From QYOJ01 sp964616825 (GTDB lineage: Bacteria > Bacteroidota > Bacteroidia > Bacteroidales > FEN-979): 32,076 bases of DNA. Below, one piece after another: positions 14,425 through 23,661 of this stretch. The first letter of the stretch is position 1. Each line of letters begins with the position of its first letter. The notes below the pieces were generated by a model, which saw nothing but the letters and a program-made list of their open reading frames with translations, did no database searches and was not told the origin of the DNA. The position numbers and the translations under genes were made by a program. The stretch covers positions 1-32,076 of the forward strand of contig CAZTSX010000025.1 of NCBI GenBank assembly GCA_964616825.1, read 5' to 3'.

Positions 14425-15699
14425 CTATTTGATATCGTCTGAATGGACAAAACCTGTTTTATTCCCCCGGAGTTGAACTTTGTAAAATTCGCCACTCTTC
14501 CCAATCAATTTCAGTTCTATTCCTCCCGGAATTTTCGCAATTACTTCTGATTTTTTATTAGGTAATGCATAGACAGGAATTCGATCGGCGCTGTTGCCTT
14601 TCATCTCCACACGATCACCCAATGCATCTGAGTCGCCTGTGAAAGAGTATGGTTGAATGGGTCGGCCTATTTCATCAAGATATGCGGCCAGCAGAATTCC
14701 CTTCTTTGCACGCTCAATTGCTTTCTTGTATTTTGAATTGGTGAAATCAATTTCATAAGCAATATTGTAATACTCAATTGCTTGTTCATACGCCCCAACC
14801 ATTTCATAAAGCGCTCCCAGGTTATACGCTATTTTAGGGTTGTATGAATCGGCTTCATACATGGCATAAGCAATGGGAAAAGCCCTGTCGAGGTCTCCAT
14901 TTTTAACGAACCCGACAGCTTCCCTGGCTCGTTGCTTGAATTTTTTAAGTTTAACTCTCTCCAGGTTGTAAACAATGAGCTCGTAACCGGGTGTGAAATA
15001 ATCGGTGAACTCCCTTGCCAGTTTTTTCATGCACATCTCAGCCAATTGCACAACTGATTTTAAGCCCGACCGTTGATCATCACATTTTGTGTCGTAGAAT
15101 GATACCTGGGCACTTTTTGTCCCAACTACCTGTGCAGTTTCCACTGAAATGATTTTCATGGTGCCATTCGCTGTAACAGTGCGTTTGAGACAGTTAGATT
15201 TGCTGTTGGTTAAATTATCCAGGATACTGGATGCTTTTTCAGTTATATAGGTATAGGATACATTCCCCATGATAATTACATCCAATCCAAGGATCTTTCC
15301 CACCTCAGCAGCAGAACTTTCGTCTAAGGCTCCACTCAATGAGAATCGCTGTTCCCTTAACACTTTCTCGACCTGATCTCTTTCCACAACCTGGTAGAAA
15401 TCTGTTTTTACACCCTTCACAAAGGTTTTTCCCTCTTTTCCTGATTGTATTCCAAAGAATTGGACTTTCTTGTCGTAAATACCCCGGTATTGATCTATCA
15501 GGTCTGCCACAATATAATCAGTCATCAATTTGTTTAACCTGTTGTTGGTGATACAGTTAACTTCAAGGACTCCTATTTTTTTTATGTTGTAGAACGGTTT
15601 TTCGGGCGCTTTCAAGACAAAGCATTCAACCCGTTGAGCATAGTTAACAGAGGTAAACGAAATGATCAAAAGAAGAATAAATGCGAGACGGAAATACAT
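14425..15699 (-). CDS. CsgG-like protein with TPR and SH3-like C terminus
   Basis: The product has 424 residues. Signal peptide MYFRLAFILLLIISFTSVNYA. The CsgG/PrpF-type domain (about 38-245) includes KIGVLEVNC, FYQVVERDQVEKVLREQRF and SSAAEVGKILGLDVIIMGNV, as in the curli-export lipoprotein family. No lipobox Cys follows the signal, unlike true CsgG. A TPR pair (about 265-335, PKIAYNLGALYEMVGAYEQAIEYYNIAYE) and a bacterial SH3-like domain (about 365-424, RIPVYALPNKKSEVIAKIPGG) follow. True curli genes (csgA, B, E, F) are not present nearby, so a curli role is not supported; the context suggests envelope assembly together with the LPP20-like protein. It is divergent from the transport operon. 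Confidence 0.78.
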   Translation of the reverse strand: MYFRLAFILLLIISFTSVNYAQRVECFVLKAPEKPFYNIKKIGVLEVNCITNNRLNKLMTDYIVADLIDQYRGIYDKKVQFFGIQSGKEGKTFVKGVKTDFYQVVERDQVEKVLREQRFSLSGALDESSAAEVGKILGLDVIIMGNVSYTYITEKASSILDNLTNSKSNCLKRTVTANGTMKIISVETAQVVGTKSAQVSFYDTKCDDQRSGLKSVVQLAEMCMKKLAREFTDYFTPGYELIVYNLERVKLKKFKQRAREAVGFVKNGDLDRAFPIAYAMYEADSYNPKIAYNLGALYEMVGAYEQAIEYYNIAYEIDFTNSKYKKAIERAKKGILLAAYLDEIGRPIQPYSFTGDSDALGDRVEMKGNSADRIPVYALPNKKSEVIAKIPGGIELKLIGKSGEFYKVQLRGNKTGFVHSDDIK

Positions 15700-15764
15700 A
15701 TCTACCGCAATATAACAGAAAGAAAGGAATAAATAAGAAATTTTTCACAAATCTGATATTTTTT

Positions 15765-15772
15765 TACTTTCG
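15765..15772 (+). promoter_or_regulatory. Possible -7 box (TACTTTCG) for the transport operon
   Basis: TACTTTCG differs from TAnnTTTG at one base and lies 25 bases before the antiporter ATG in the 98-base divergent gap. Confidence 0.35.
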
Positions 15773-15797
15773 TTGAACGAATCAATATGCATCTCCT

Positions 15798-17498
15798 ATG
15801 GACTGGTTTTTACAAACGTTTCGCGATCATCCTGTGCTCTCCCTTTTTCTCACCATCGCACTCGGTTTTTTTATTGGCCAGTTCAAGTACAAGAGTTTTT
15901 CGCTTGGAACAGTAACCAGCGTTCTGCTTGTTGGCGTGGTGGTGGGCCAGATGAAGATCGATATTTCGAGTGATGTCAAGCAGGTTTTCTTTCTCATCTT
16001 TCTTTTTTCTATAGGATACCGTGTCGGGCCGCAGTTTTTCTACAGCCTGAAGAAGTCGGGATTACCCCAGTTGCTATTCAGCTTTATCATTGCGGCTGTA
16101 GCCCTTGTAACCACGTGGCTGATGGCTAATCTGATGGGGTATAATGCCGGACAAGCGGCCGGCCTCTTTTCAGGCTCTCAAACCGTATCAGCTGTAATAG
16201 GAGTAGGTGGTGATACCCTCAACTCGCTAAACCTTGATCCGGAGGTGAAGCAGAGCATGATTGATGCGATCCCTGTGTGCTACGCTGTAACCTATATTTT
16301 CGGAACCATCGGTACGGCTTACTTCCTGGCACAGGTAGGCCCCCTCTTCTGGGGAGGATTGAAGAAATCGCGGCAGCAGTGTGTGGAATTAGCAGTAAAA
16401 TTAGGCGTCAACGCAGATGATACTACGATCATCTCTTCCTATACCAATGTGGTCTTCCGGGCTTATCACATCACACCGGATTCTGTACTAGTCGGAAAAA
16501 CCGTCGAAGAGGTGAAGAAGATGTTCTCCCAAAAGGAGTGTCCGGTTTATATTGCAAGGGTGAGAAAAGAGGGAACGCAGGAGATCTTCGATCCGGCGCC
16601 CGGTTACCGGTTCGAAGCCCTCGACGATGTTGTGATGCAGGGAGAAAGCACGTTTGTCATCAATCAGGAGAAGGAGATCGGAACCGAATTCTTCGACCGG
16701 AAGCTACTCGACTTCCAGGTGGAAGCGATCCGGGTGGTTCTGACCAACAAAGAGGTAGACGGCATGACGATCAGGGAGCTGAATCATGACCGATATGACC
16801 TGAGGGTAACGATCCGGAAAATCACCCGGGGTGGTACTGAGATTCCGTTGATGCCGGAAACTATATTACACAGAGGGGATATGATTTACATGATCGGCCC
16901 CAGGAGTGATATACAGCATGCGACCAAGCTTCTGGGCTTTACTGATGTATTGACCGAAAAATCGGACATGATCGCGGTGGGGATTGGAATCGTGCTGGGG
17001 AGTTTGATCGGCCTCCTTGCTTTTCAGGTCGGAAAGGTTAGCATCAGTCTGGGCGCCAGCGGAGGAACTCTGATCGCCGGTCTCTTCTTCGGATGGCTCC
17101 GTTCCCGTCTTCCAGGTTATGCCCAGATTCCTCAACCCGCTCTCTGGATCATGACCAACCTGGGCCTGAATGCATTTATCGCTGTCGTAGGAATCTCTGC
17201 CGCTCCTGGTTTCGTGGCAGGATTCGAACAGGTGGGCCCTATGCTTTTTGTGATTGGTGCGGTGGCCTCTATTGCCCCGCTTCTGGTTGGCATCATCATG
17301 GCCCGCTACCTCTTTAAATTTAATGTAGCCATCGGCCTTGGATGCTGTTGCGGAGCCCGTACCACCACACCTGGCTTGAATGCCGTACAGGATTCACTCG
17401 AAAGCCCGTTGCCGGCACTCGGATATACTGTAACCTACGCGCTGGGAAGCACCCTGCTGATCATCTGCGGGATCATCCTGGTTTTCATGATGACCTGA
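15798..17498 (+). CDS. AspT/YidE-type transporter with two RCK_C domains
   Basis: The product has 566 residues and the layout of the aspartate:alanine exchanger family: about five membrane helices (residues 5-190), a large cytoplasmic region with two TrkA/RCK C-terminal domains (about 215-290 and 295-375; VLVGKTVEEVKKMF and MTIRELNHDRYDLRVTIRKI openings), then about five helices (390-566). The paired core motifs are GLFSGSQTVSAVIGVGGDT (about 122-140) and CGARTTTPGLNA (about 516-527). Family members exchange amino acids or other anions; the substrate here is not determined. It heads a plus-strand operon with the permease-ATPase fusion (65 bases downstream) and the MscS-like channel, suggesting a role in osmotic or ionic balance. 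Confidence 0.88.
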   Translation: MDWFLQTFRDHPVLSLFLTIALGFFIGQFKYKSFSLGTVTSVLLVGVVVGQMKIDISSDVKQVFFLIFLFSIGYRVGPQFFYSLKKSGLPQLLFSFIIAAVALVTTWLMANLMGYNAGQAAGLFSGSQTVSAVIGVGGDTLNSLNLDPEVKQSMIDAIPVCYAVTYIFGTIGTAYFLAQVGPLFWGGLKKSRQQCVELAVKLGVNADDTTIISSYTNVVFRAYHITPDSVLVGKTVEEVKKMFSQKECPVYIARVRKEGTQEIFDPAPGYRFEALDDVVMQGESTFVINQEKEIGTEFFDRKLLDFQVEAIRVVLTNKEVDGMTIRELNHDRYDLRVTIRKITRGGTEIPLMPETILHRGDMIYMIGPRSDIQHATKLLGFTDVLTEKSDMIAVGIGIVLGSLIGLLAFQVGKVSISLGASGGTLIAGLFFGWLRSRLPGYAQIPQPALWIMTNLGLNAFIAVVGISAAPGFVAGFEQVGPMLFVIGAVASIAPLLVGIIMARYLFKFNVAIGLGCCCGARTTTPGLNAVQDSLESPLPALGYTVTYALGSTLLIICGIILVFMMT

Positions 17499-17563
17499 TT
17501 TATAAAAAATTGTTACTTTTAACTTTCTGAAAGGACGAATATCTCAACGGAAATCTCCTGATT

Positions 17564-20500
17564 ATGGAAAAGGCTAAAAAATTCGGTGCATTTGCAGGGG
17601 TCTTCACCCCTTCCGTACTGACTATTCTTTGTGTAATCATGTACATGAGATTGGGCTGGGTTGTCGGGCAAGCCGGATTGATCGGTGCCCTCCTGATCAT
17701 CGTTCTGGCGCATGTGATCTCCATCTCCACCGGCCTGAGTATCTCTTCCATTGCTACAGATAAACGAATCAAAGCAGGTGGAATCTATTACATCCTCTCA
17801 CGGAGTCTGGGTTTGCCAATCGGCGGAGCGATCGGGATTGCATTATTACTTGGCACTGCGTTAAGCATTTCCCTTTACATAATCGGTTTCGCTGAGAATT
17901 TCCTCGGTTTGGATGTCATTCGGAACTTCCTTGGCCTGGAACAGGATGTCATGGGAATCCGGATCATTGGAACCGCTGCGTTTGTGATCCTGGTGGTGAT
18001 CGCTTTAATCAGCACCTCTGTAGCCATCAAGACCCAGTTTTACATCATGGCTGCGATCGGATTGTCACTGGTCTCGATTGTCATTGGTCTATTCATTAAC
18101 GGATCCATAAATCCAGATAGCTTCTCTATCTCCTACCTCCATGATGGTGTCTCACCCGAGATCATCTTTGCCATCTTTTTTCCTGCTGTCACGGGATTCA
18201 CAGCCGGGGTTGCTTTGTCGGGCGACCTGAAGGATCCCAATAACAACATCCCACGCGGGACGCTCGCAGCCATCGCTGTTGGGTTTATCATCTATGTTGC
18301 ACTGGCAATTGGGTTTGCTCTGTTTGTTGACCGGGAGTTGTTGCTGACCGATTACAACTTTCTGATGAAGATCGCCTGGTTTGCCCCTATTGTTGTTGCC
18401 GGAATCTGGGGCGCTACCCTCTCTTCGGCTATGGGTGGCATCCTGGGAGGACCCCGGATTCTGCAAGCGATCTCATCCGACCGTATTACGCCAAAGATCT
18501 TTGCACGGGGTTTTGGCGCCTCCAATGAACCCCGGAATGCTCTGCTACTCATTTTTGTGATCGCTGAAGCGGGAATCCTGATCGGAGAGCTGGATGTGAT
18601 CGCCGGTATCGTCACCATGTTTTACCTGGTCTCATACGGCATGATCAATATCGCCTTTTTCCTTGAAAGCTGGGCCAGTGTGGATTTTCGACCCTCATTC
18701 AAAGTCAGCCGCTACATTGGCCTGGTTGGCTTTATTGCCGCTTTTGGGGTGATGTTCCAGATCGATTTTATTTTGATGTTCGTGGCAATATGTTTCATGT
18801 TGATTCTCTTCTTCTACCTGAAACGGAAAGAGCTGGGATCAGAATATGGAGATGTGTGGCAGAGTGTATATTCCTCTCTGATGAGAGCCACCTTGCACCG
18901 GATGGATAACCGAAAGATAGAAGAACGGAACTGGCAGCCAAACATCGTGCTTTTCAGTGGAGGAACAAAAAAGAGGCCCTATTTAATCGATTTCGGAAAA
19001 TCACTTGTCGGGAAGCACGGTGTACTATCCAATTTTGATCTCCACGAAAGCAAGCATGCCAAAATTCCTTTCCCAAAAGCCGTACGCACCCAGCAATCGA
19101 CAGAAGAAGAGACCGGAGTCTTTACCCGCACAAGAACGGTCAGAGACATCTACGACGGGATTGAATTGATCTCCGGTATTTATGGTTTTTCCGGTTTCGA
19201 GCCAAACACGGTATTGCTGGGCTGGGGGCGACATACCCGGGACCCGGAACGATTTGTGGAGATGTTGAACAACCTCTACAACCTAGACCTGAATGTACTT
19301 CTCCTTGATTACGACAAAAAGGCCGGGTTTGGGAAGTTTGGTACGATCGACATCTGGTGGAAAGATGTTTCCAGCCAGGGAAACCTGGCACTGGCGCTTT
19401 CCAAGCTACTTCTGCTCTCCAACTCATGGGAGAGTGCCCGGATCCGCCTGATGATCGTGAATTCATACTCCGATAGCGCTGAACAAATCCACCTGGAAGC
19501 TGAACAGCTGCTTGACAGTTTGCGTATCCGTGCGACGGTGAAAGTGATCAATAACCAAATTGAAAAACGTACTTTTTATGAAATCCTCCTGGCTGAATCC
19601 CATTCTACCGACCTGGTGATTGCCGGCGTCCCTGAGATCGAGACGGGAAAAGAGGCTGACTTTGTGGAACGGACGAATAACCTGCTTAACCAGATCGGGA
19701 CAGTCCTACTGATCAATGCATCTTCAACTTTCAAGAAAGAACGTCTTTTTATTGATACCCATCCATATGAACAGATCCCACAAGACTCCGTGATTGATCC
19801 AACACATGAAATTAAAGCGTCATCCGAACATGTACTTACCGAAGATGCCCCGGAGGAATTAAAGGACATACATGCTTCCTGTTTGCAACTTGTTCATAGC
19901 CTCTGTTACGATTATATCCAGCCCGCCTTCACATACAACATCAGCAAAGTCACCGAGCTGGAGACTATTATCTCAGAGTCGTTCCAGACGATTGAGTCCG
20001 AACCATTCCAGAACTTATCAGAAGAGCAACAAACCCGGCAGCTGACTATCATGAAAACGAATCAGCTGATCCGTACCGGGAAGATCATCGGTGAGCTGCA
20101 GCAAACCATCCAGACAAAACAACGTGAAGGGATCACCAGGGGATTGAACGCTCTGCTGGCTGGAATCAGGGAGGTGGTAGAGGACGCTCCGAGAAAGATC
20201 ACAGTCCTTCTCTATCCCCGGCACATGGTGGTTAACGAGAAGGATAACTTTTCAACAAAAGGATATAAGCGCTTGACCCGGATCCTTCGGTCTGAGAAGA
20301 AACTGGAAGAGGGTATTCCCTATACGATCCGGTTCCAGCACCTCATCCGGGAGTCTCTGCCGGAAGCATTCTTCCGGCGGCTGGATGAAGGTCTCGGAGA
20401 ACTTGGTCAATTTAGCGTCACCCATGTAGAAGAGTTCAGGAAGCTGCTTGACCTCTTGAATCGATATTTCATTCTTTTTGAACAAAAAGGGGTGTCTGAA

Positions 20501-22756
20501 GAATCTCTGACTAATGGAAGGGAAGAGATTACGGAAGCCATTGAAAAACTGAAAAAGCTGAATACCGGAGCTGAAGAGATTCTTTCAGCTCATCTGGGCG
20601 AGACCATCTCAGCTCTTTTCGACGATATCTACCTCAAAATTGACTCGGGCCCGGCTAACCTGAATATCGGCCATTCAAATAAAGGGTACATGAAACGTAT
20701 CCTCAAAAAATTCGCACATCTCCCCGAGCGTTGGTCTTCCGTCAGGGATCTCCTTTACAATGGAATCTCAATCGACATCAAGCTTAAGTTGTTTTCTGCC
20801 CGGTTGAAAAAGATCGTTGAACATGCCCTTTCTGATATCGGTGAGCTAACCAGCGACCGGCTTATCCGGCACGCAGAAATTCTTAACGGACATGTAAGTA
20901 CATACCTGGAAGAGTTAAGAAAAGATCCTTCGGCTGAGTTTCATCTGAATGAAGAGGAGATCGAATGGGGAAACCGGACCAATTACCAGCTGGCTCTCGA
21001 CCGGATCATCGATAAATCTATCATTGGCATCAAGGCCCTTGTGAATAAGTTCCCTGCCCAAACGGATCTCCTCAATTCGACCATGGTACATGATCCCGGT
21101 CATCTACTCGACAGAGAGATGAAACAGGTTGTGGTGCCAACCTATCAACTGGTGGATTACCACGTACAAAGCAATCTCTTCGAGCCGTTGCAACAGATCA
21201 AAGAAACCCTTCCATCCAATCTCTATCATGCTGCTTCCCGGATCAGGAACTCCCTTCGGCTGATCAGTATCGGAAACGTGAACACAGAAGCAAAGAGTAC
21301 CCTGGAGATGGTTTTGCGCGAGGAGGAGTCGCCCGGAATCTATCCTGGAAGGCAAGGGCTCCTGGCATTTACGACAGAGCAAGCTACCATCGTGGAAGAG
21401 GAGACTAACCGTATCCGGAATACCCTTCAGACTCTCCACAAGGAGTTTGAACACAAAATTTGTCATACAACAGATGAACTGGTTCTATCAAGGTTATTGA
21501 AAACACCTGATGTCTATAAACAATATGCAAGGAAGAGGAAATCACACCAGAAGCGTTCTCTCTTTCAAAATACAATCAGGTCACTTAAGCAACGCATTGT
21601 TAAGATCAGTGCAGGAATCTGGTACAAGCAAAGCGATGCCCTTCTCTTTGCTAAAAAGATCAGCCAGGGAGAGGGCAAGCTTTCGATGGTTGACGCCTTG
21701 CTGACTCTTCGCGAACGTGTGACGCCCTCAGAAGAGGTATTGAACCAGCTGCCTTTTTACTACCGCCAGCTTTTCCTGCAGAAATTTAACTTCAAATCGG
21801 AATTCTGGGTGAACCGGCAAAAAGAGATCGCCATCATGGAGAGAGCAATCTCCCGGTATACTCAGGGATCCCCGGGTGGGGTATTGATCCGTGGGGATCG
21901 CAGTTCCGGGAAAACGTTTTTTATTAACTACATCTCTACCAACCTCTATCCCGGCCATCCGGTATATGCACTGAACTCTCCTCCGGCCGGTTCCGCTGAT
22001 CCGAAAACCTTTCTCAAAACCCTGCGTGAAAGCACCGGGCTGGAGGGGACGGCCCATCGCATTTTCTCATCGCTGGAAGAAGATTCACTGATTGTCATCG
22101 ATGACCTGGAACTCTGGTGGGAGAAATCGGAAAACGGATCAGCGGTGGTTCAACTTATAGGTGAACTAATCAGGAAATATGGTCACAAATGTCTCTTCAT
22201 TACTACGGTTACAACCGACAGTTATCGTGTCATCAACCAGATGACAGGGATTGATTCCTGTTTTCTTTCCGTGGTTGACCTGCAACCTTTCAATGCCCGT
22301 GCGATAAGTGAAGCGCTGATGTTTCGTCATCAATCAAGTGAGCTGGAAATTCGCAGAACGAATAAACGGAACTCACGACTATCCAGAACAGCCCAGGCAA
22401 AATTGTTTGCCCATTACTTTAATTTTACGAAGGGAAACATCGGCGCTTCACTGCTGGCATGGATTTCCAATATTACCGATGTCCAGGGTAATATCCTTTT
22501 CATCCGGCAACCACATCTGCCCGATCATTCGATGTTGGAGCAACTTAGCCCGGAGATCATGGTTTACCTGTCACAGTTTATCTTTCACAAGCGACTTGAC
22601 ATCCCCAAACTGCAACGAATCACAATGGATTCTCCAGCCGATGTCAAAAAACAACTCCTTTTCCTGAAACAGGCCGGACTGATCAATGAACGGGCAGGCC
22701 ACATTTATGAACTGAACAGATACCTTTATATTCATTTGAAACATATCATTCACTAA
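17564..22756 (+). CDS. Cation-chloride-cotransporter-like permease fused to a P-loop ATPase
   Basis: The product has 1730 residues. Residues about 5-425 are an APC-fold permease of the SLC12 type: GVFTPSVLTILCVIMYMRLG, WVVGQAGLIGALLII, and FFPAVTGFTAGVALSGDLKDP followed by IPRGTLAAI, the segment that marks cation-chloride cotransporters. Residues about 425-740 resemble the SLC12 cytoplasmic C domain (NWQPNIVLFSGG; DLVIAGVPEIE). A long soluble, mostly helical region (about 780-1400) matches nothing I know. A P-loop NTPase follows: Walker A GDRSSGKT (about 1445-1452) and Walker B SLIVIDDLELWW (about 1508-1519), then a winged-helix-like end (QLSPEIMVYLSQFIF). SLC12 carriers do not need ATP, so the ATPase is probably regulatory or scaffolding. 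No frameshift or internal start suggests two joined genes. Confidence 0.82.
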   Translation: MEKAKKFGAFAGVFTPSVLTILCVIMYMRLGWVVGQAGLIGALLIIVLAHVISISTGLSISSIATDKRIKAGGIYYILSRSLGLPIGGAIGIALLLGTALSISLYIIGFAENFLGLDVIRNFLGLEQDVMGIRIIGTAAFVILVVIALISTSVAIKTQFYIMAAIGLSLVSIVIGLFINGSINPDSFSISYLHDGVSPEIIFAIFFPAVTGFTAGVALSGDLKDPNNNIPRGTLAAIAVGFIIYVALAIGFALFVDRELLLTDYNFLMKIAWFAPIVVAGIWGATLSSAMGGILGGPRILQAISSDRITPKIFARGFGASNEPRNALLLIFVIAEAGILIGELDVIAGIVTMFYLVSYGMINIAFFLESWASVDFRPSFKVSRYIGLVGFIAAFGVMFQIDFILMFVAICFMLILFFYLKRKELGSEYGDVWQSVYSSLMRATLHRMDNRKIEERNWQPNIVLFSGGTKKRPYLIDFGKSLVGKHGVLSNFDLHESKHAKIPFPKAVRTQQSTEEETGVFTRTRTVRDIYDGIELISGIYGFSGFEPNTVLLGWGRHTRDPERFVEMLNNLYNLDLNVLLLDYDKKAGFGKFGTIDIWWKDVSSQGNLALALSKLLLLSNSWESARIRLMIVNSYSDSAEQIHLEAEQLLDSLRIRATVKVINNQIEKRTFYEILLAESHSTDLVIAGVPEIETGKEADFVERTNNLLNQIGTVLLINASSTFKKERLFIDTHPYEQIPQDSVIDPTHEIKASSEHVLTEDAPEELKDIHASCLQLVHSLCYDYIQPAFTYNISKVTELETIISESFQTIESEPFQNLSEEQQTRQLTIMKTNQLIRTGKIIGELQQTIQTKQREGITRGLNALLAGIREVVEDAPRKITVLLYPRHMVVNEKDNFSTKGYKRLTRILRSEKKLEEGIPYTIRFQHLIRESLPEAFFRRLDEGLGELGQFSVTHVEEFRKLLDLLNRYFILFEQKGVSEESLTNGREEITEAIEKLKKLNTGAEEILSAHLGETISALFDDIYLKIDSGPANLNIGHSNKGYMKRILKKFAHLPERWSSVRDLLYNGISIDIKLKLFSARLKKIVEHALSDIGELTSDRLIRHAEILNGHVSTYLEELRKDPSAEFHLNEEEIEWGNRTNYQLALDRIIDKSIIGIKALVNKFPAQTDLLNSTMVHDPGHLLDREMKQVVVPTYQLVDYHVQSNLFEPLQQIKETLPSNLYHAASRIRNSLRLISIGNVNTEAKSTLEMVLREEESPGIYPGRQGLLAFTTEQATIVEEETNRIRNTLQTLHKEFEHKICHTTDELVLSRLLKTPDVYKQYARKRKSHQKRSLFQNTIRSLKQRIVKISAGIWYKQSDALLFAKKISQGEGKLSMVDALLTLRERVTPSEEVLNQLPFYYRQLFLQKFNFKSEFWVNRQKEIAIMERAISRYTQGSPGGVLIRGDRSSGKTFFINYISTNLYPGHPVYALNSPPAGSADPKTFLKTLRESTGLEGTAHRIFSSLEEDSLIVIDDLELWWEKSENGSAVVQLIGELIRKYGHKCLFITTVTTDSYRVINQMTGIDSCFLSVVDLQPFNARAISEALMFRHQSSELEIRRTNKRNSRLSRTAQAKLFAHYFNFTKGNIGASLLAWISNITDVQGNILFIRQPHLPDHSMLEQLSPEIMVYLSQFIFHKRLDIPKLQRITMDSPADVKKQLLFLKQAGLINERAGHIYELNRYLYIHLKHIIH

Positions 22757-22780
22757 CCTGTTACGTAAAGATTAACAATC

Positions 22781-23518
22781 ATGGAAATAACCGGACCGGA
22801 TCCTGCTTATCTTTTTCTTCGATTAATAGGATGGGGTATGGCGATCTTCCTCGTGATCCGCCTGCTCAGATTTCTGTTCCCCCTTGTATTTTACAAGGAG
22901 AGACCCAGGAAATACATCATCAGGTTCTTCCCGGTGGTTGAACTTATTATCTGGCTGATCTTCCTTTCATGGTTTATCTTTCTCTTCTCTGAAGCCGATG
23001 AGATCTATGTTTACGTTGTGCTGGCGATCTTGCTGATGCTGCTTTTCTGGATCTCCCGCTACTGGGTGAAAGACCTGATTGCAGGCGTAGTCTTTCGAAG
23101 TTCTACCCGGTTGAAAATAGGAGACCTGTTACATGTTGAAGGGCTGAAAGGAGCCATCCGGAAGTTTGGCAACTACTCGGTAGAACTGGAAACACAGGAC
23201 AGCCAGATCATCTATATCCCCTACAGCAAGCTAGTGGATGCGGTCAATATCAAAAGCGAACCAACCGGGCAAAGCCAGGGTTATACCTTTATCCTGGTCT
23301 GTGACCGCAAAAAGGATCAGCCTGAGACCATGCAACAGATCAAAACCACCATCCTGGCAACACCCTGGGTATCGGTTAACCGAATGCCTGTAATCAGCCT
23401 GGTTAAGCAGTCTGACACCACCTGGGAGTTTGAAATTACAGTTTTCCCGATCAACAAATCGTTCGTAGGGAAAATTGAAAACCTGGTCACAGAGAAATAT
23501 AGCGGGAATGTTGATTAG
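22781..23518 (+). CDS. MscS-like mechanosensitive channel protein
   Basis: The product has 245 residues. Three membrane helices (about 10-35, 47-70, 74-98) are followed by the MscS core: KDLIAGVVFRSSTRLKIGDLLHVEG (about 100-124), the beta domain with IIYIPYSKLVDAVN, and a short alpha/beta C-terminal domain (about 165-245). The family releases ions and small osmolytes when the membrane is stretched. It is small, close to the minimal MscS size. It follows the permease-ATPase gene after 24 bases. Its stop codon overlaps the stop of the small minus-strand gene at 23515. Confidence 0.87.
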   Translation: MEITGPDPAYLFLRLIGWGMAIFLVIRLLRFLFPLVFYKERPRKYIIRFFPVVELIIWLIFLSWFIFLFSEADEIYVYVVLAILLMLLFWISRYWVKDLIAGVVFRSSTRLKIGDLLHVEGLKGAIRKFGNYSVELETQDSQIIYIPYSKLVDAVNIKSEPTGQSQGYTFILVCDRKKDQPETMQQIKTTILATPWVSVNRMPVISLVKQSDTTWEFEITVFPINKSFVGKIENLVTEKYSGNVD

Positions 23519-23613
23519 CCGATCGTCATGGAAAGGACATAGAGACAATACAGCACGACAAGGATGATGATCGGAATCACAGAAACCCATTTTCCTTTAT
23601 TCTCTTTATCCAT
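23515..23613 (-). CDS. 32-residue single-pass membrane peptide
   Basis: The open frame has 33 codons including stop. It starts MDKENKGKWVSVIP and continues with a strongly hydrophobic stretch of about 18 residues (IPIIILVVLYCLYVLS), ending MTIG. A charged N terminus followed by one membrane segment is typical of small membrane proteins. A perfect -7 box (TATATTTG) lies 21 bases upstream, and the gene sits 48 bases downstream of flxA on the same strand, so it could be a last operon member or an independent transcript. I do not recognise a family. It overlaps the end of the MscS gene by four bases on the opposite strand. Confidence 0.55.
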   Translation of the reverse strand: MDKENKGKWVSVIPIIILVVLYCLYVLSMTIG

Positions 23614-23633
23614 TATGGAAGGCATTAATCATA

Positions 23634-23641
23634 CAAATATA
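23634..23641 (-). promoter_or_regulatory. -7 box (TATATTTG) for the small membrane peptide
   Basis: A full TAnnTTTG match in the 48-base gap between flxA and the small ORF. The predicted leader is about 14 bases. No -33 TTTG at the usual distance. Confidence 0.45.
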
Positions 23642-23661
23642 AGCAATTCAACTTCTGAAAG

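Noticed and set aside
14425..15699. True curli secretion system
   Set aside because: The CsgG-like protein lacks a lipobox Cys and no csgA/B/E/F-like genes are in the window.
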